From: Paenibacillus sediminis
GTDB taxonomy: Bacteria; Bacillota; Bacilli; Paenibacillales; Paenibacillaceae
Reading direction: 5' to 3'
DNA length: 64,000 bases
Assembly (NCBI RefSeq): GCF_017873765.1
Contig: NZ_JAGGKP010000001.1
Coordinates: forward strand, 186,001-250,000
A model generated the notes under the pieces. The model saw only the letters and a program-made list of their open reading frames with translations. It was not told the origin of the DNA and searched no databases. This document shows positions 44,542-53,831 of this stretch, one piece after another. Position 1 is the first letter of the stretch. Every line of letters begins with the position of its first letter. The translations under genes and the position numbers were made by a program.

Positions 44542-45798
44542 ATGCGATCAAATCTTTCTTTTTTACAAAATCATGCCGCACCCAAAAAACGTTGGTTTAT
44601 AGCAGCCATCTGGGTGATCTGTCTGCTTTACGTACTTTTTCAGGGCGGAAAAACATCGATTATGCTTTTTTCAATGATGAACATTCTTGTCGTCTACTTA
44701 TTTATTAGCGGTATTTACGGAGTAAGACGAGCACGGGGAACACGAACTTTCTCAGCAAATGAAGAGCAAATGAAAATGCTGCACGCTGGTGAGCAGATTC
44801 ACGTCAAGCTGAGTGTTCATATTCCTGGGTTTTTGCCGCTGCCTTACGTCATCATAAGGGAGACGCTCAAACGCCATAACGGAGACGCTTGGGTGTTCGA
44901 GGATAGTCTTATTCCATCGTTCCGGGGAAATGGGCTGCTGGATTATCACACACCATCACTTGAACGAGGCCGTTATCATTTTACGGAGGCAGAATGTGTG
45001 ACCGAAGATATTTTCGGATTGACCGAGCACCGAGGGAAAATAAACGTACAGGGAGAGTTTACAGTTCTGCCTCGCTCCGTCTTTATTCCTTATTGGCAGC
45101 TTCATGCGAAGAATTCACAATTATCGGGTCCCGAATCTGTCGTAACACGCTCACGCCGTGAGACCACTCAAATCAACGGTGTCCGTGATTATGTGTATGG
45201 GGATCGCATTTCCAGAATTCACTGGAGCGCAACAGCGAAGACAGGCACATGGAAATCAAAGCAATTCGAGCACGAATCTACTCCCAGGACAATTCTAGTT
45301 CTAGATGCGAGTTCGGCTCATTATGTCTCTCCGTCACAGTTTGAATTAGCGGTGTCGACTACGGCCTCGTTGATTGATTACGCGATACGGGAACGAATGA
45401 ATATTGGATTATGCGCACTAGGGAACAAGCGAACCTTTTTCCCGCCCACCGAACATCTTGCTGATCAGAAGCGGATGCTGCATTTTCTGGTGGATATTGA
45501 TGCGGATGGGTATGGCAAATTAGCTGACAGGCTTGAAGAAAGTGCAAATGTATTTCCTTCATCTTCATACATAGTGCTCATTAGTCCGCTTGCAAACGAA
45601 CAAATTATGAGTGTGATGCGCTGGGCTGGCAAACGTCAATTAAGTCCAAGTCATATTCACATTCAAAGCTCAATAGCGAGCCCGAATTCAGTCAAATGGC
45701 AAACCTATTTACTATCTCACGGGATTCGAAGTTATAAAGTTGCATCCTTGGAGGAGCTGCCTTCAGCAATGGCAATGGGGGGAGTTCATTATGGATAA
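44542..45798 (+). CDS. DUF58 domain membrane protein
   Basis: 418 residues. Two membrane helices at the N-terminus (about 18-60), an extracytoplasmic beta part, then the DUF58 signature DYVYGDRISRIHWSATAKTG with a vWA-like domain (TILVLDASSAHY). Second gene of the MoxR operon; the stop overlaps the transglutaminase start by 8 nt. Confidence 0.85.
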   Translation: MRSNLSFLQNHAAPKKRWFIAAIWVICLLYVLFQGGKTSIMLFSMMNILVVYLFISGIYGVRRARGTRTFSANEEQMKMLHAGEQIHVKLSVHIPGFLPLPYVIIRETLKRHNGDAWVFEDSLIPSFRGNGLLDYHTPSLERGRYHFTEAECVTEDIFGLTEHRGKINVQGEFTVLPRSVFIPYWQLHAKNSQLSGPESVVTRSRRETTQINGVRDYVYGDRISRIHWSATAKTGTWKSKQFEHESTPRTILVLDASSAHYVSPSQFELAVSTTASLIDYAIRERMNIGLCALGNKRTFFPPTEHLADQKRMLHFLVDIDADGYGKLADRLEESANVFPSSSYIVLISPLANEQIMSVMRWAGKRQLSPSHIHIQSSIASPNSVKWQTYLLSHGIRSYKVASLEELPSAMAMGGVHYG

Positions 45799-48025
45799 AC
45801 TTCATAAAGAGAGCCGATTCTCATGGTTCAGAGTCTTATCACTCGTCTGGATGATGATCTTTGCGCTTCAGTGGGTCCATTATACAGAGTCATTCTTTTT
45901 TGATGAAACAACGAGGCTCATCTATTTCACCTTGATCGCTGTCGTTCTTATAGAAGCTATATTACCCATCCGCAGATTGTACAGAGTTTTCATAGAGATG
46001 ATCGCCTTATCTGTAATTACTTATAAAACATTAGTTTTCTATGATATATATACGCCTGTTGATCCGTCATTTTGGAAACGAATGATAGCGGTTGTTCCTT
46101 ATTTAACACCTTATGTTTGGTTTGTCCTAGCAACCTGGATCATTGTTCATCTGATTGACCAATATGTCCGAACGCGAACTTTAATTTTGCTGCTGTTCGG
46201 AGCAAACCTGATTGCATTTGCCATTTTGGATTCATTTACGAGTTATTATTTATGGCAGGAGACTGCCTGGATTGTTTTTGCTGGGATGGGCTGGCTGGTA
46301 AGTCACCACTTTTATAGCTTTCGGCAAAAATATCCTTTAGGGTGGAGGAAACTACGCAGGTCACCACTCAAACTGTTCGCGAATATTGCAATTATTTTTT
46401 CTATTATCATTATCGTTGGCGTCAATATGCCGGAGATTAAACCTACTTTTGAAGATCCTTATGTATTATGGGAAAAGTGGCGCGGTGAGAGTGTGATTCG
46501 AAGCAAGACGAATGCAAGCGGCCCTGGAATTTTACGTACCAGCGGAGATACTTCTTCTGGATACAGCCGTGATGATCGTCAGCTTGGGGGCGGTTTTAAT
46601 TATGACTTTTCTTCAGTTATGTCGGTTAGATCTTCTGTTAGAAGCTACTGGCGCGGAGAGACAAGAGCGGTCTATTCGGGACAAGGCTGGGTGGATGAAC
46701 CCACATACAATGAACAATTGACCAAAAGTGTGAATCCCAATGCTGATCTGGTGAACGATGAAAAGTCTAAACTCCCTACGTTATCCGTAGAACAGACAAT
46801 TACGATGCTGACAGATCAATCTTATCCTGTATTATTTGGTGCGTACTCGATCAGGCAAGTGAACAGCATTGATGGGAAGAAAGAGACAAGTCTTTTGCAG
46901 TGGAACAGCCATCAGAGGGAGCTCTACTTTACCGGCGGCAAGGAGCAATATCCGAAGACGTACACCATTACATCGGAAGTTCCAATTGTTCCTGTTGAGG
47001 AACTTAGAACAAAAACATTTGCCGATTTGTATGGCCAATTTTTTGATAACAGCAATTTGCAAATTCCTGCAGACTTCCCGCAAACGGTTGTTAATTTAGC
47101 TAAACAAATTACAGCTCAAAGCAGTACTCCGTATGAGAAGGTAGCCTTACTTCAAAACTATCTGGTGACGAATTTTAAATATACGAACAATCCGGATTTG
47201 TCCCGGAAAAAGAGTAACGATTTCGTAGAGAGCTTCCTATTTGACATTAAAGAAGGTTACTGCGATTACTATTCAACGGCGCTTGTTATGATGTCTCGTT
47301 CTTTAGGCATTCCTGCTAGATGGGTAAAAGGGTATGCCCCTGGCCAGGCACCGATTGAGAATGAATTCAGGAATTTGACAAGTAGCAGCGATGGTCCATA
47401 CCTCGTAACGAATGCAGATGCTCATTCTTGGGCTGAAGTATATTTTGGAGATTACGGCTGGATTCCGGTTGAAGCTACGCCTGGATTTGCGATGCCGCTC
47501 CTAACAGATTTAGATGAGCGTAAGCAGATCACGGATGAGGACAAGAACAGCACCGAATTAGGCCAGACAGAAAATGCTTCATCTGAAGGCTTATTACATA
47601 TCGGACGCACGATAGTATGGATTGCCGCGACGATTATTTTACTCTGGCTCGGTTTTATCGTATGGCGTTCGCGTTCCACATTACGTTTTCAATTTCTTCG
47701 TATTGTTACAGGCAAGCCTCTTACTCCTGAACAAAAAGTTGTTGTTGAGACAGAACGCTGGATACGCTTTCTGCGGCGTAAAGGACTTAAACAAAATAAC
47801 GGAGAGACACTGCGTGAATCCGCGCTCAGATGGGCGAAGGAATGGCCGGATATTCAGTCTTCTCTAGATCGTTTGCTAAATTTGTTCGAGAAAGCGAGAT
47901 ATAGCTCTGACTCTGTTCGTGAAAATGAATGGCAGCTCGTCCAAGTATATGCAGCTCAGTTAAAGAGAAAACTTAAAGGAAAGCACGGATCTGGCTCTAA
48001 GAGATCGAGAACTATTCATTTCTAA
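45791..48025 (+). CDS. TgpA-like membrane transglutaminase-domain protein
   Basis: About 744 residues. Five or six N-terminal membrane helices (to about 210), an extracellular region, the transglutaminase core with catalytic Cys in KEGYCDYYSTALVMMSRSLG (about 495), His in NADAHSWAEVYF (about 545) and Asp/Glu in PVEATPGF, then a final membrane helix (about 615) and cytoplasmic DUF4129-like tail. ATG 45791 has GGGAG about 7 nt upstream. Likely a cell-envelope peptidase or cross-linker working with the MoxR and DUF58 proteins. Confidence 0.88.
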   Translation: MDKLHKESRFSWFRVLSLVWMMIFALQWVHYTESFFFDETTRLIYFTLIAVVLIEAILPIRRLYRVFIEMIALSVITYKTLVFYDIYTPVDPSFWKRMIAVVPYLTPYVWFVLATWIIVHLIDQYVRTRTLILLLFGANLIAFAILDSFTSYYLWQETAWIVFAGMGWLVSHHFYSFRQKYPLGWRKLRRSPLKLFANIAIIFSIIIIVGVNMPEIKPTFEDPYVLWEKWRGESVIRSKTNASGPGILRTSGDTSSGYSRDDRQLGGGFNYDFSSVMSVRSSVRSYWRGETRAVYSGQGWVDEPTYNEQLTKSVNPNADLVNDEKSKLPTLSVEQTITMLTDQSYPVLFGAYSIRQVNSIDGKKETSLLQWNSHQRELYFTGGKEQYPKTYTITSEVPIVPVEELRTKTFADLYGQFFDNSNLQIPADFPQTVVNLAKQITAQSSTPYEKVALLQNYLVTNFKYTNNPDLSRKKSNDFVESFLFDIKEGYCDYYSTALVMMSRSLGIPARWVKGYAPGQAPIENEFRNLTSSSDGPYLVTNADAHSWAEVYFGDYGWIPVEATPGFAMPLLTDLDERKQITDEDKNSTELGQTENASSEGLLHIGRTIVWIAATIILLWLGFIVWRSRSTLRFQFLRIVTGKPLTPEQKVVVETERWIRFLRRKGLKQNNGETLRESALRWAKEWPDIQSSLDRLLNLFEKARYSSDSVRENEWQLVQVYAAQLKRKLKGKHGSGSKRSRTIHF

Positions 48026-48053
48026 AATGCTCTCCTAACTCTATATGAACAAG

Positions 48054-48095
48054 CCGTCCCCCGCTGCTTATACAGCGGGGGCGGTTTCTTTTTTA
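48054..48095 (+). terminator. Terminator after the MoxR operon
   Basis: CCG-T-CCCCCGCTG pairs with CAGCGGGGGCGG (one bulged T), 6-nt loop, followed by TTTCTTTTTTA. Confidence 0.92.
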
Positions 48096-48147
48096 CTAAA
48101 AACTAAGATTATGGTATAGTTTGTCGTATGAAACTGAGGTGACCGAT

Positions 48148-48654
48148 TTGTTTGAAAGATTACTGCCTAAATTGCGGGTAGAAACCGTATTTGATATCGA
48201 TTTGGAAAGCTTATATGCGAAGGGATACCGGGGAATTATTACAGACTTGGACAACACGCTTGTCGGAGCGAAAGTCCCAAGTGCCACGCCGGAGCTTATC
48301 GCTTGGTTTACAAAAGTGAAGGAGAGCGGTTTTAAGCTCGTTATTGTGTCCAATAACAAGCTTGAGCGGGTGTCTGCTTTTGCCGGGCCCCATAATATTG
48401 AATTTGTACACAAAGCACGTAAGCCATCGAATGCGCCTTTCCATAGAGCGATGAAAATGATGGGGCTAAGTCCTGAGCAGACGATCGTTGTAGGTGATCA
48501 GATGCTGACCGATGTACTCGGCGGAAATCGACTAGGCCTGTATACTGTGCTTGTACAGCCGATTGCGCTTCATGAGGAAGGCATAGGCACTCGCTTTAAT
48601 CGGCGGGTGGAGCGTCTCGCACTTTCCCGTCTCAAAAGAAAGGGATTATGGTAA
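48148..48654 (+). CDS. yqeG: YqeG-family HAD phosphatase
   Basis: 168 residues. HAD motif I IITDLDNTLVGA (about residue 30), motif II VIVSNN, and VVGDQMLTDVLGGNRLG (motif IV). The TTG at 48148 is chosen because AGGTGA is 5 nt upstream and the product then starts like other YqeG proteins (LFERLLPKL). First gene of the conserved yqeG-yqeH-aroE-yhbY-nadD-yqeK-rsfS cluster. Confidence 0.9.
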   Translation: MFERLLPKLRVETVFDIDLESLYAKGYRGIITDLDNTLVGAKVPSATPELIAWFTKVKESGFKLVIVSNNKLERVSAFAGPHNIEFVHKARKPSNAPFHRAMKMMGLSPEQTIVVGDQMLTDVLGGNRLGLYTVLVQPIALHEEGIGTRFNRRVERLALSRLKRKGLW

Positions 48655-48690
48655 AAAAGGATTATGGTAAAAAAGGATTATGATAAAAGA
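48643..48690. repeat. Three tandem 16-bp repeats at the yqeG stop
   Basis: GGATTATGGTAAAAAA occurs at 48643-48658 and 48659-48674 exactly, and with two changes at 48675-48690. The first copy contains the yqeG stop TAA. It fits slipped-strand duplication and lengthens the yqeG-yqeH spacer. Confidence 0.9.
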
Positions 48691-48718
48691 TTTATGATCC
48701 TAAGGAGGAAGTTTGATA

Positions 48719-49846
48719 ATGACAGATAACTTTGGCAGCTCAGCTGTGTCCAAATGCAGCGGATGCGGTATTCAGCTGCAAAGTGAACAACCAGATAAAC
48801 CGGGATTTGTTCCCGAACAAGCGCTGAACAGAAATCCAATCATATGCCAGCGCTGCTTTCGTATTAAAAATTACAACGAAGCATCTTCAGTAGCTGTCGA
48901 TCAAGATGAGTTTTTGCGATTGCTTAGCGAGATCGGAAGTAAAGATGCGCTCGTTATTCATATTGTAGATATATTCGATTTTGAAGGAAGTCTGATCTCT
49001 GGCTTGCAGCGTTTTGTAGGGAGCAACCCCGTGCTGTTAGCTGTTAATAAAATTGATTTGCTTCCTAAAGTAACGAACTGGAACAAAGTACGGAATTGGG
49101 TGCAAAAGCAAGCGAAAGAGAACGGACTGAAAGTTGCAGATGTCGTGCTTTGCAGCGCCAAACAGAATCACGGGTTTGATCGATTGCTTGATAGCGTGGG
49201 AGAGCTTCGCGAAGGCCGTGACGTCTATGTTGTTGGGGCAACAAACGTAGGCAAATCAACACTTATTAACCGTCTTATCCGCGATTACAGTGATTTAGAG
49301 CAAGAGCTTACCGTATCGCGTTATCCAGGAACGACGCTCGATATGGTCAATATCCCGCTTGATGACGGACGTTTCATTATCGATACGCCGGGGATTGTAT
49401 ATCCTTCGCGTTACAGCGAAATTGTAAGTCGCAAAGATTTAGCTGCCATTATGCCAGATCGTCCGCTTAAGCCAGCAGTGTACCAACTGAATGAAGAGCA
49501 GACATTGTTCTTTGGCGGTATGGGGCGCTTTGATTTCGTGCAGGGAGAACGCCAATCCTTCACATGCTTCATTAATAACGCTTTAAAAATACATCGTACA
49601 AAGCTTGAACGGGCTGACGAGCTGTATGCGGATCATGCCGGAGAACTATTGTCTCCGCCGTCAAAAGAAGATTTGGAAGATATGCCAGAGTGGACGAGAC
49701 ATGAATTCCGTATCCGTAAAGGAAGTCATATGGATGTATTCATCTCAGGTCTTGGCTGGATTAAGGTAAACAGTGATGCAGGTGCTGTCATAGCTGTGCA
49801 CGTTCCGAAAGGAATTAAAGTGCTTCTGCGTCCGTCTCTAATTTGA
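48719..49846 (+). CDS. yqeH: Ribosome biogenesis GTPase YqeH
   Basis: About 375 residues. N-terminal zinc finger CSGCGIQLQ ... CQRCFRIKNY, then a circularly permuted GTPase: VNKIDLLPK (G4), CSAKQNHG (G5), VVGATNVGKSTLINRLIRDY (G1), SRYPGTTLD (G2), IDTPGI (G3). AAGGAGG is 10 nt before ATG 48719. It assists 30S subunit assembly. Confidence 0.93.
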   Translation: MTDNFGSSAVSKCSGCGIQLQSEQPDKPGFVPEQALNRNPIICQRCFRIKNYNEASSVAVDQDEFLRLLSEIGSKDALVIHIVDIFDFEGSLISGLQRFVGSNPVLLAVNKIDLLPKVTNWNKVRNWVQKQAKENGLKVADVVLCSAKQNHGFDRLLDSVGELREGRDVYVVGATNVGKSTLINRLIRDYSDLEQELTVSRYPGTTLDMVNIPLDDGRFIIDTPGIVYPSRYSEIVSRKDLAAIMPDRPLKPAVYQLNEEQTLFFGGMGRFDFVQGERQSFTCFINNALKIHRTKLERADELYADHAGELLSPPSKEDLEDMPEWTRHEFRIRKGSHMDVFISGLGWIKVNSDAGAVIAVHVPKGIKVLLRPSLI

Positions 49847-49874
49847 ACTAAATAAGTAGATGGAGGTGGACTTT

Positions 49875-50744
49875 ATGAGCACCTTACAAAATCATTATAT
49901 TTCTAGTAGCGGCTCATTACTGTTAGGGGTTATGGGAGATCCGATCTCTCATTCGAAATCTCCGATTATGCATAACGCCGCACTGGTAGAGACTGGTCTG
50001 ACAGGATCTTACGTACCTCTTCATGTGAAACCTGATAAGCTTGAAGAAGCGATTAAGGGCATCACTGCGCTCGGTTTCCGCGGTGTTAATGTGACTATTC
50101 CGCATAAAGTAGAAGTGATGAAGTTCCTTCATCATGTAGACGAAAGCGCAAGACTTATCGGAGCGGTGAACACGATTATGAACGATAACGGAGTGCTCAC
50201 TGGTTACAATACCGACGGAATTGGTTATGTAAGATCTCTGAAAGAAGAAGTCATTTCTGACTTATATGGCAGCACTATTATGGTAATCGGAGCAGGCGGC
50301 GCAGCACGGGGCATCATATATGCGCTAGCTAAAGAGAACCCAGCACGGATCATCATCGCGAATCGAACGGCTGACAAAGCTAAAGAGCTTGCGAATGAAT
50401 GGAGTTCACATACAGATATTTTAGGAATATCCACCCAAGAGGCATTGCCGCTGATGAGAGAGATAGATATACTCATCAATACGACCTCTGTTGGCATGCA
50501 TCCGAATGTAACTGATATTCCGATAGACCCTCACCATATTCCCGAAGGAATTATTGTCAGTGATCTGATCTATAATCCGCTCAAAACGAGATTTCTGCTG
50601 GAAGCTGAACGCAAATCGTGCCGTATTCACAGCGGCTTAGGCATGTTCATCTACCAAGGCGCATACGCATTTGAATACTGGACCGGCACCCCAGCCCCCA
50701 TCGCAACGATGCGAGAATCCGTTCTTCGCTCGTTAGAGGGGTAA
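49875..50744 (+). CDS. aroE: Shikimate dehydrogenase
   Basis: 289 residues. GVMGDPISHSKSPIMHNAAL at the N-terminus (substrate site), GVNVTIPHKVEVM (catalytic Lys), NTDGIGYVRSL, VIGAGGAARGIIYALA (NADP site), INTTSVGMHP. GGAGGTG is 7 nt before ATG 49875, which is therefore preferred over 49860. It reduces 3-dehydroshikimate in aromatic amino acid synthesis. Confidence 0.94.
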   Translation: MSTLQNHYISSSGSLLLGVMGDPISHSKSPIMHNAALVETGLTGSYVPLHVKPDKLEEAIKGITALGFRGVNVTIPHKVEVMKFLHHVDESARLIGAVNTIMNDNGVLTGYNTDGIGYVRSLKEEVISDLYGSTIMVIGAGGAARGIIYALAKENPARIIIANRTADKAKELANEWSSHTDILGISTQEALPLMREIDILINTTSVGMHPNVTDIPIDPHHIPEGIIVSDLIYNPLKTRFLLEAERKSCRIHSGLGMFIYQGAYAFEYWTGTPAPIATMRESVLRSLEG

Positions 50745-51093
50745 GAGAAGTACAGATTGTACGGAACGAATCGCATGTTCGCAGCAGGAAGCACTATACA
50801 TGGCGTCATGATCATGAAGTAACACAGAAAGCAGATACACGTAGCGTACACACGCAGTAGTACACGAAGCAGCGCACGCAGTAAAGCGGGCCGACGAGCT
50901 GCCAGAGGCAGGCGAGTTCGGCGAAAGCGCCCCTCAGCACAATCGTTACGTTAGAACGCACACCCACCTCCCTCCACCAAAATTTCGGGTGTCCAGAGGT
51001 CGGAAGCCCTTGGGGTCCTCCCTTCTAGGGAGGATTTAGGAGGGTGCCCCTCTCCAGTATTTAGGAGGGTAAATCTACGAAGGAGCCAATCTT
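50745..51093. other. Unusual 350-nt intergenic segment before yhbY
   Basis: No coding sequence. The second half is rich in structured G/C tracts: a perfect 8-bp hairpin TCCTCCCT (51016-51023) / AGGGAGGA (51027-51034) and a direct repeat ATTTAGGAGGGT at 51034-51045 and 51059-51070. The AGGAGGG repeats resemble anti-SD-binding sites but lead to no start codon until yhbY. It interrupts an otherwise compact cluster. Confidence 0.5.
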
Positions 51094-51384
51094 ATGTTAA
51101 CAGGTAAACAAAAACGATTTTTAAGAGCACAAGCACACCATCTTGACCCGATTTTCCAAGTTGGGAAAGGCGGTACGAATGACCAGCTCATTCGCCATAT
51201 TGAAGAAGCATTAGAGAAGCGTGAGCTTATTAAAGTTTCCATTCTGAACAACAATCTTGACGATCCAAAACAGATTGCTCAGGAGCTTGCGGACGGAGCG
51301 GGTGCAGAATTGGTACAGCTCATCGGCAAGACGATTGTTTTGTATAAAGAATCCCGTGAAAACAAACAAATTGAACTGCCTTAA
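51094..51384 (+). CDS. yhbY: YhbY/CRM-domain RNA-binding protein
   Basis: 96 residues. LTGKQKRFLRAQAHHLDPIF, QVGKGGTNDQLIRHIEEAL and KVSILNNN cover the whole CRM fold. GAAGGAGCC precedes ATG. It associates with pre-50S ribosomes; position between aroE and nadD is conserved in Firmicutes. Confidence 0.94.
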   Translation: MLTGKQKRFLRAQAHHLDPIFQVGKGGTNDQLIRHIEEALEKRELIKVSILNNNLDDPKQIAQELADGAGAELVQLIGKTIVLYKESRENKQIELP

Positions 51385-51410
51385 CGACCAAAGAAGGGCG
51401 GTAGAAATAC

Positions 51411-52001
51411 ATGAAAGTCGGTATTATGGGCGGGACGTTTGATCCGATTCATATTGGACATTTGCTTGCAGCTGAATCGGCTAGAGACAGCTATCAGCTG
51501 GATGAGGTATGGTTCATGCCCTCGCATATTCCGCCTCATAAGGAAGCAGCGGGAGCTGCGGGCAAGCAGCGGCTTGAGATGGTTACAATAGCGATTCAGA
51601 ACCACCCTTCATTCCGCTTGCTCGATATTGAAATTGCGAGAGGCGGCGTATCTTACACCATCGATACTATTAGAGAGCTTAAAAAACAGTATGAGCATAT
51701 CGATTTCCACTTCATTATTGGAGCGGACATGGTGAATTACTTGCCAAAATGGGCAAAGATTGAAGAGTTGATTGAACTAGTGACGTTTATCGGGCTGCAG
51801 CGGCCGGGAACTGAGCTTGAATTAGACGAGCTGCCTTCCTTCATTAGGGATAAAGTGCTGCTTGCAGAAATGCCGCTCATTGATATATCCTCAAGTCTTA
51901 TTCGTGATCGGATTGCAAACGGACGCTCTATTCGCTATATGGTACCGAAAGATGTTCATGAATATATCGTAAGGAGCGGATTATATGAAATACACACGTG
52001 A
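51411..52001 (+). CDS. nadD: Nicotinate-nucleotide adenylyltransferase
   Basis: 196 residues. GIMGGTFDPIHIGHLLAAES (nucleotidyltransferase H-x-G-H site), FMPSHIPPHK, FIIGADMVNYLPKWAKIEEL and the ISSSLIRDRIANGRSIRYMV motif. It makes deamido-NAD from NaMN. Its 3' end overlaps yqeK by 17 nt. Confidence 0.95.
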   Translation: MKVGIMGGTFDPIHIGHLLAAESARDSYQLDEVWFMPSHIPPHKEAAGAAGKQRLEMVTIAIQNHPSFRLLDIEIARGGVSYTIDTIRELKKQYEHIDFHFIIGADMVNYLPKWAKIEELIELVTFIGLQRPGTELELDELPSFIRDKVLLAEMPLIDISSSLIRDRIANGRSIRYMVPKDVHEYIVRSGLYEIHT

Positions 52002-52569
52002 CGAATTGATCGCGGCCGTCTCCAAACAAATGCCCAAAGAGCGGTGGAAGCATACACAAGGTGTGATGGAGACAGCAGTATGGCTGGCCGAAAAATATGG
52101 AGCTGATCCAGAGAAAGCGGATCTCGCTGCTATTTTGCACGACGTGTCTAAATATTGGCCTGTCAAAGAAATGGAAGCGATTATTCGTGAGAACGACCAC
52201 CTGAATCAAGAGCTACTGGAGTATGACAAACCCTTGTGGCACTCGGAAGTAGGTTATTTTGTAGCGAAGCGTGATTACGGTGTTGAAGATACCGAGGTGC
52301 TTGATGCGATCCGTTACCATACTTCAGGTCGTGTTGGTATGACACTTCTTGATAAGGTAGTCTGCCTCGCAGATTATATGGAACCAGGAAGAGATTTTCC
52401 GGGTGTGAATAATATTCGTGAACTGGCCAACCATAGCTTAGAAGAGGCACTCTTGGCAGGATTTGAGTCAACAATCGGATTTTTACTATCTAAGCGCCAA
52501 ATTATTTACCCTATGACAATACTAGCTAGAAATGATTTAGTGAGACAAATCGGGAGGCTGAACGAATGA
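51985..52569 (+). CDS. yqeK: HD-domain diadenosine-tetraphosphate hydrolase YqeK
   Basis: 194 residues. KHTQGVMETAVWLAEKYG, AAILHDVSKYWP (HD pair), AIRYHTSGRVGMTLLDKVVC and LADYMEPGRDFPGV match the YqeK Ap4A hydrolases. GTAAGGAGC precedes ATG within nadD, and the stop overlaps rsfS by 4 nt. Confidence 0.93.
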   Translation: MKYTRDELIAAVSKQMPKERWKHTQGVMETAVWLAEKYGADPEKADLAAILHDVSKYWPVKEMEAIIRENDHLNQELLEYDKPLWHSEVGYFVAKRDYGVEDTEVLDAIRYHTSGRVGMTLLDKVVCLADYMEPGRDFPGVNNIRELANHSLEEALLAGFESTIGFLLSKRQIIYPMTILARNDLVRQIGRLNE

Positions 52570-52913
52570 CAGTAAGTTCAAATGAACTGTTAAATATAGT
52601 GGTTGCTGCCGCTGAAGACAAAAAAGCAATGAATATCGTTGCACTAGATTTAAAAGGGATTTCCCTTATTGCAGATTATTTTGTAATCTGCCACGGTAAC
52701 TCGGATACGCAGGTGATGGCAATTACTACGGAAATCCGCAAACGTGCCCAAGAAGCGGGTGTAGAAATTCGCGGGATTGAGGGGATGGATACAGCACGCT
52801 GGGTTCTGCTTGATTTAGGAGATGTTGTCGTGCATGTGTTCCACCGCGACGAACGTGAATACTACAATATTGAGCGAATCTGGTCTGATGCTAAGGTTGT
52901 GGAAACGGTATGA
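52566..52913 (+). CDS. rsfS: Ribosomal silencing factor RsfS
   Basis: 115 residues. ALDLKGISLIADYFVICHGN, EIRGIEGMDTARWVLLDLGD and VVVHVFHRDEREYYNIERIW are diagnostic. It blocks 50S-30S joining when nutrients are short. ATGA overlaps on both sides. Confidence 0.95.
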   Translation: MTVSSNELLNIVVAAAEDKKAMNIVALDLKGISLIADYFVICHGNSDTQVMAITTEIRKRAQEAGVEIRGIEGMDTARWVLLDLGDVVVHVFHRDEREYYNIERIWSDAKVVETV

Positions 52914-53797
52914 GTTTAATCGCTGGAACTATTGTATCACTTAAGGTTGCACGTGAAGTGTCGCCTTATGGCTACTTTCTGACGACCGGAGAGCAGGATG
53001 TGCTGCTGCATTATACTGAACTCACTCGTAAAGTTGAGGTTGGCGAGACGGTCGAAGTATTTATATTTTACGATACAGAGGATCGTTTGGCAGCGACGAT
53101 GAAGAAGCCTTACCTGACACTTGGCGAGCTCGCTTTGCTCGAAGTAGCAGATGTGCACCCGCGTCTTGGCTGTTTTCTCGAAATGGGACTCGGACGCCAG
53201 TTGCTTCTGCCGATTAGAGAGCTTCCTGAGATGAAGGAACTGCACCCACAGGTGGGTGACCGTGTATATGTCATTATGGAGCACGACAAACAAGGAAGAC
53301 TGCGTGCGAAGCTCGCTGGTGAACAAGATTTAGCACCTCTTACTTTTCACGCTCCATCTGCGTGGGTCAACCAGTGGTTTGAAGCGATCGTGTATAAGCC
53401 GCTCCAAATGGGTACATTCGTCATTGTAGAGGGCGGTGTACTTGGCTTTGGAGCTATTGGAATGATTCATTCCTCTGAACGTCCACGGCTGCTTCGACTA
53501 GGTGAGAAGGTAAGAGTGCGCGTGGCTCATGTTCGTGAAGACGGACGAGTCAATCTGTCTATGGCGCCTCGCAAGGAAATTGGAAGAAATGAAGATTCCG
53601 AACGCATTTTGAAATTTTTGAAGGAGCGCCCTAACGGAGCGATGCCTTATTCAGATGAGACGCCTCCAGACATTATTAAACAGCGATTTGGTATTAGCAA
53701 ATCTGCATTCAAACGTGCGCTGGGCAAGCTGATGAAGGACGGGCTCGTCACACAGAAAGATAATTGGACCTATCTTGTAAAAAAGGAAGAGTCATAA
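52910..53797 (+). CDS. cvfB: S1-like RNA-binding protein (CvfB/YitL family)
   Basis: 295 residues. Three or four OB/S1-like modules (about 1-230; GTFVIVEGGVLGFGAIGMIH) and a C-terminal winged helix (SDETPPDIIKQRFGISKSAF, KLMKDGLVTQ). The start overlaps rsfS by 4 nt. Family members influence RNA metabolism and virulence in staphylococci. Confidence 0.87.
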   Translation: MSLIAGTIVSLKVAREVSPYGYFLTTGEQDVLLHYTELTRKVEVGETVEVFIFYDTEDRLAATMKKPYLTLGELALLEVADVHPRLGCFLEMGLGRQLLLPIRELPEMKELHPQVGDRVYVIMEHDKQGRLRAKLAGEQDLAPLTFHAPSAWVNQWFEAIVYKPLQMGTFVIVEGGVLGFGAIGMIHSSERPRLLRLGEKVRVRVAHVREDGRVNLSMAPRKEIGRNEDSERILKFLKERPNGAMPYSDETPPDIIKQRFGISKSAFKRALGKLMKDGLVTQKDNWTYLVKKEES

Positions 53798-53831
53798 CAT
53801 CTGATAGACCATAGGAAAGTGCGGTGTCACC

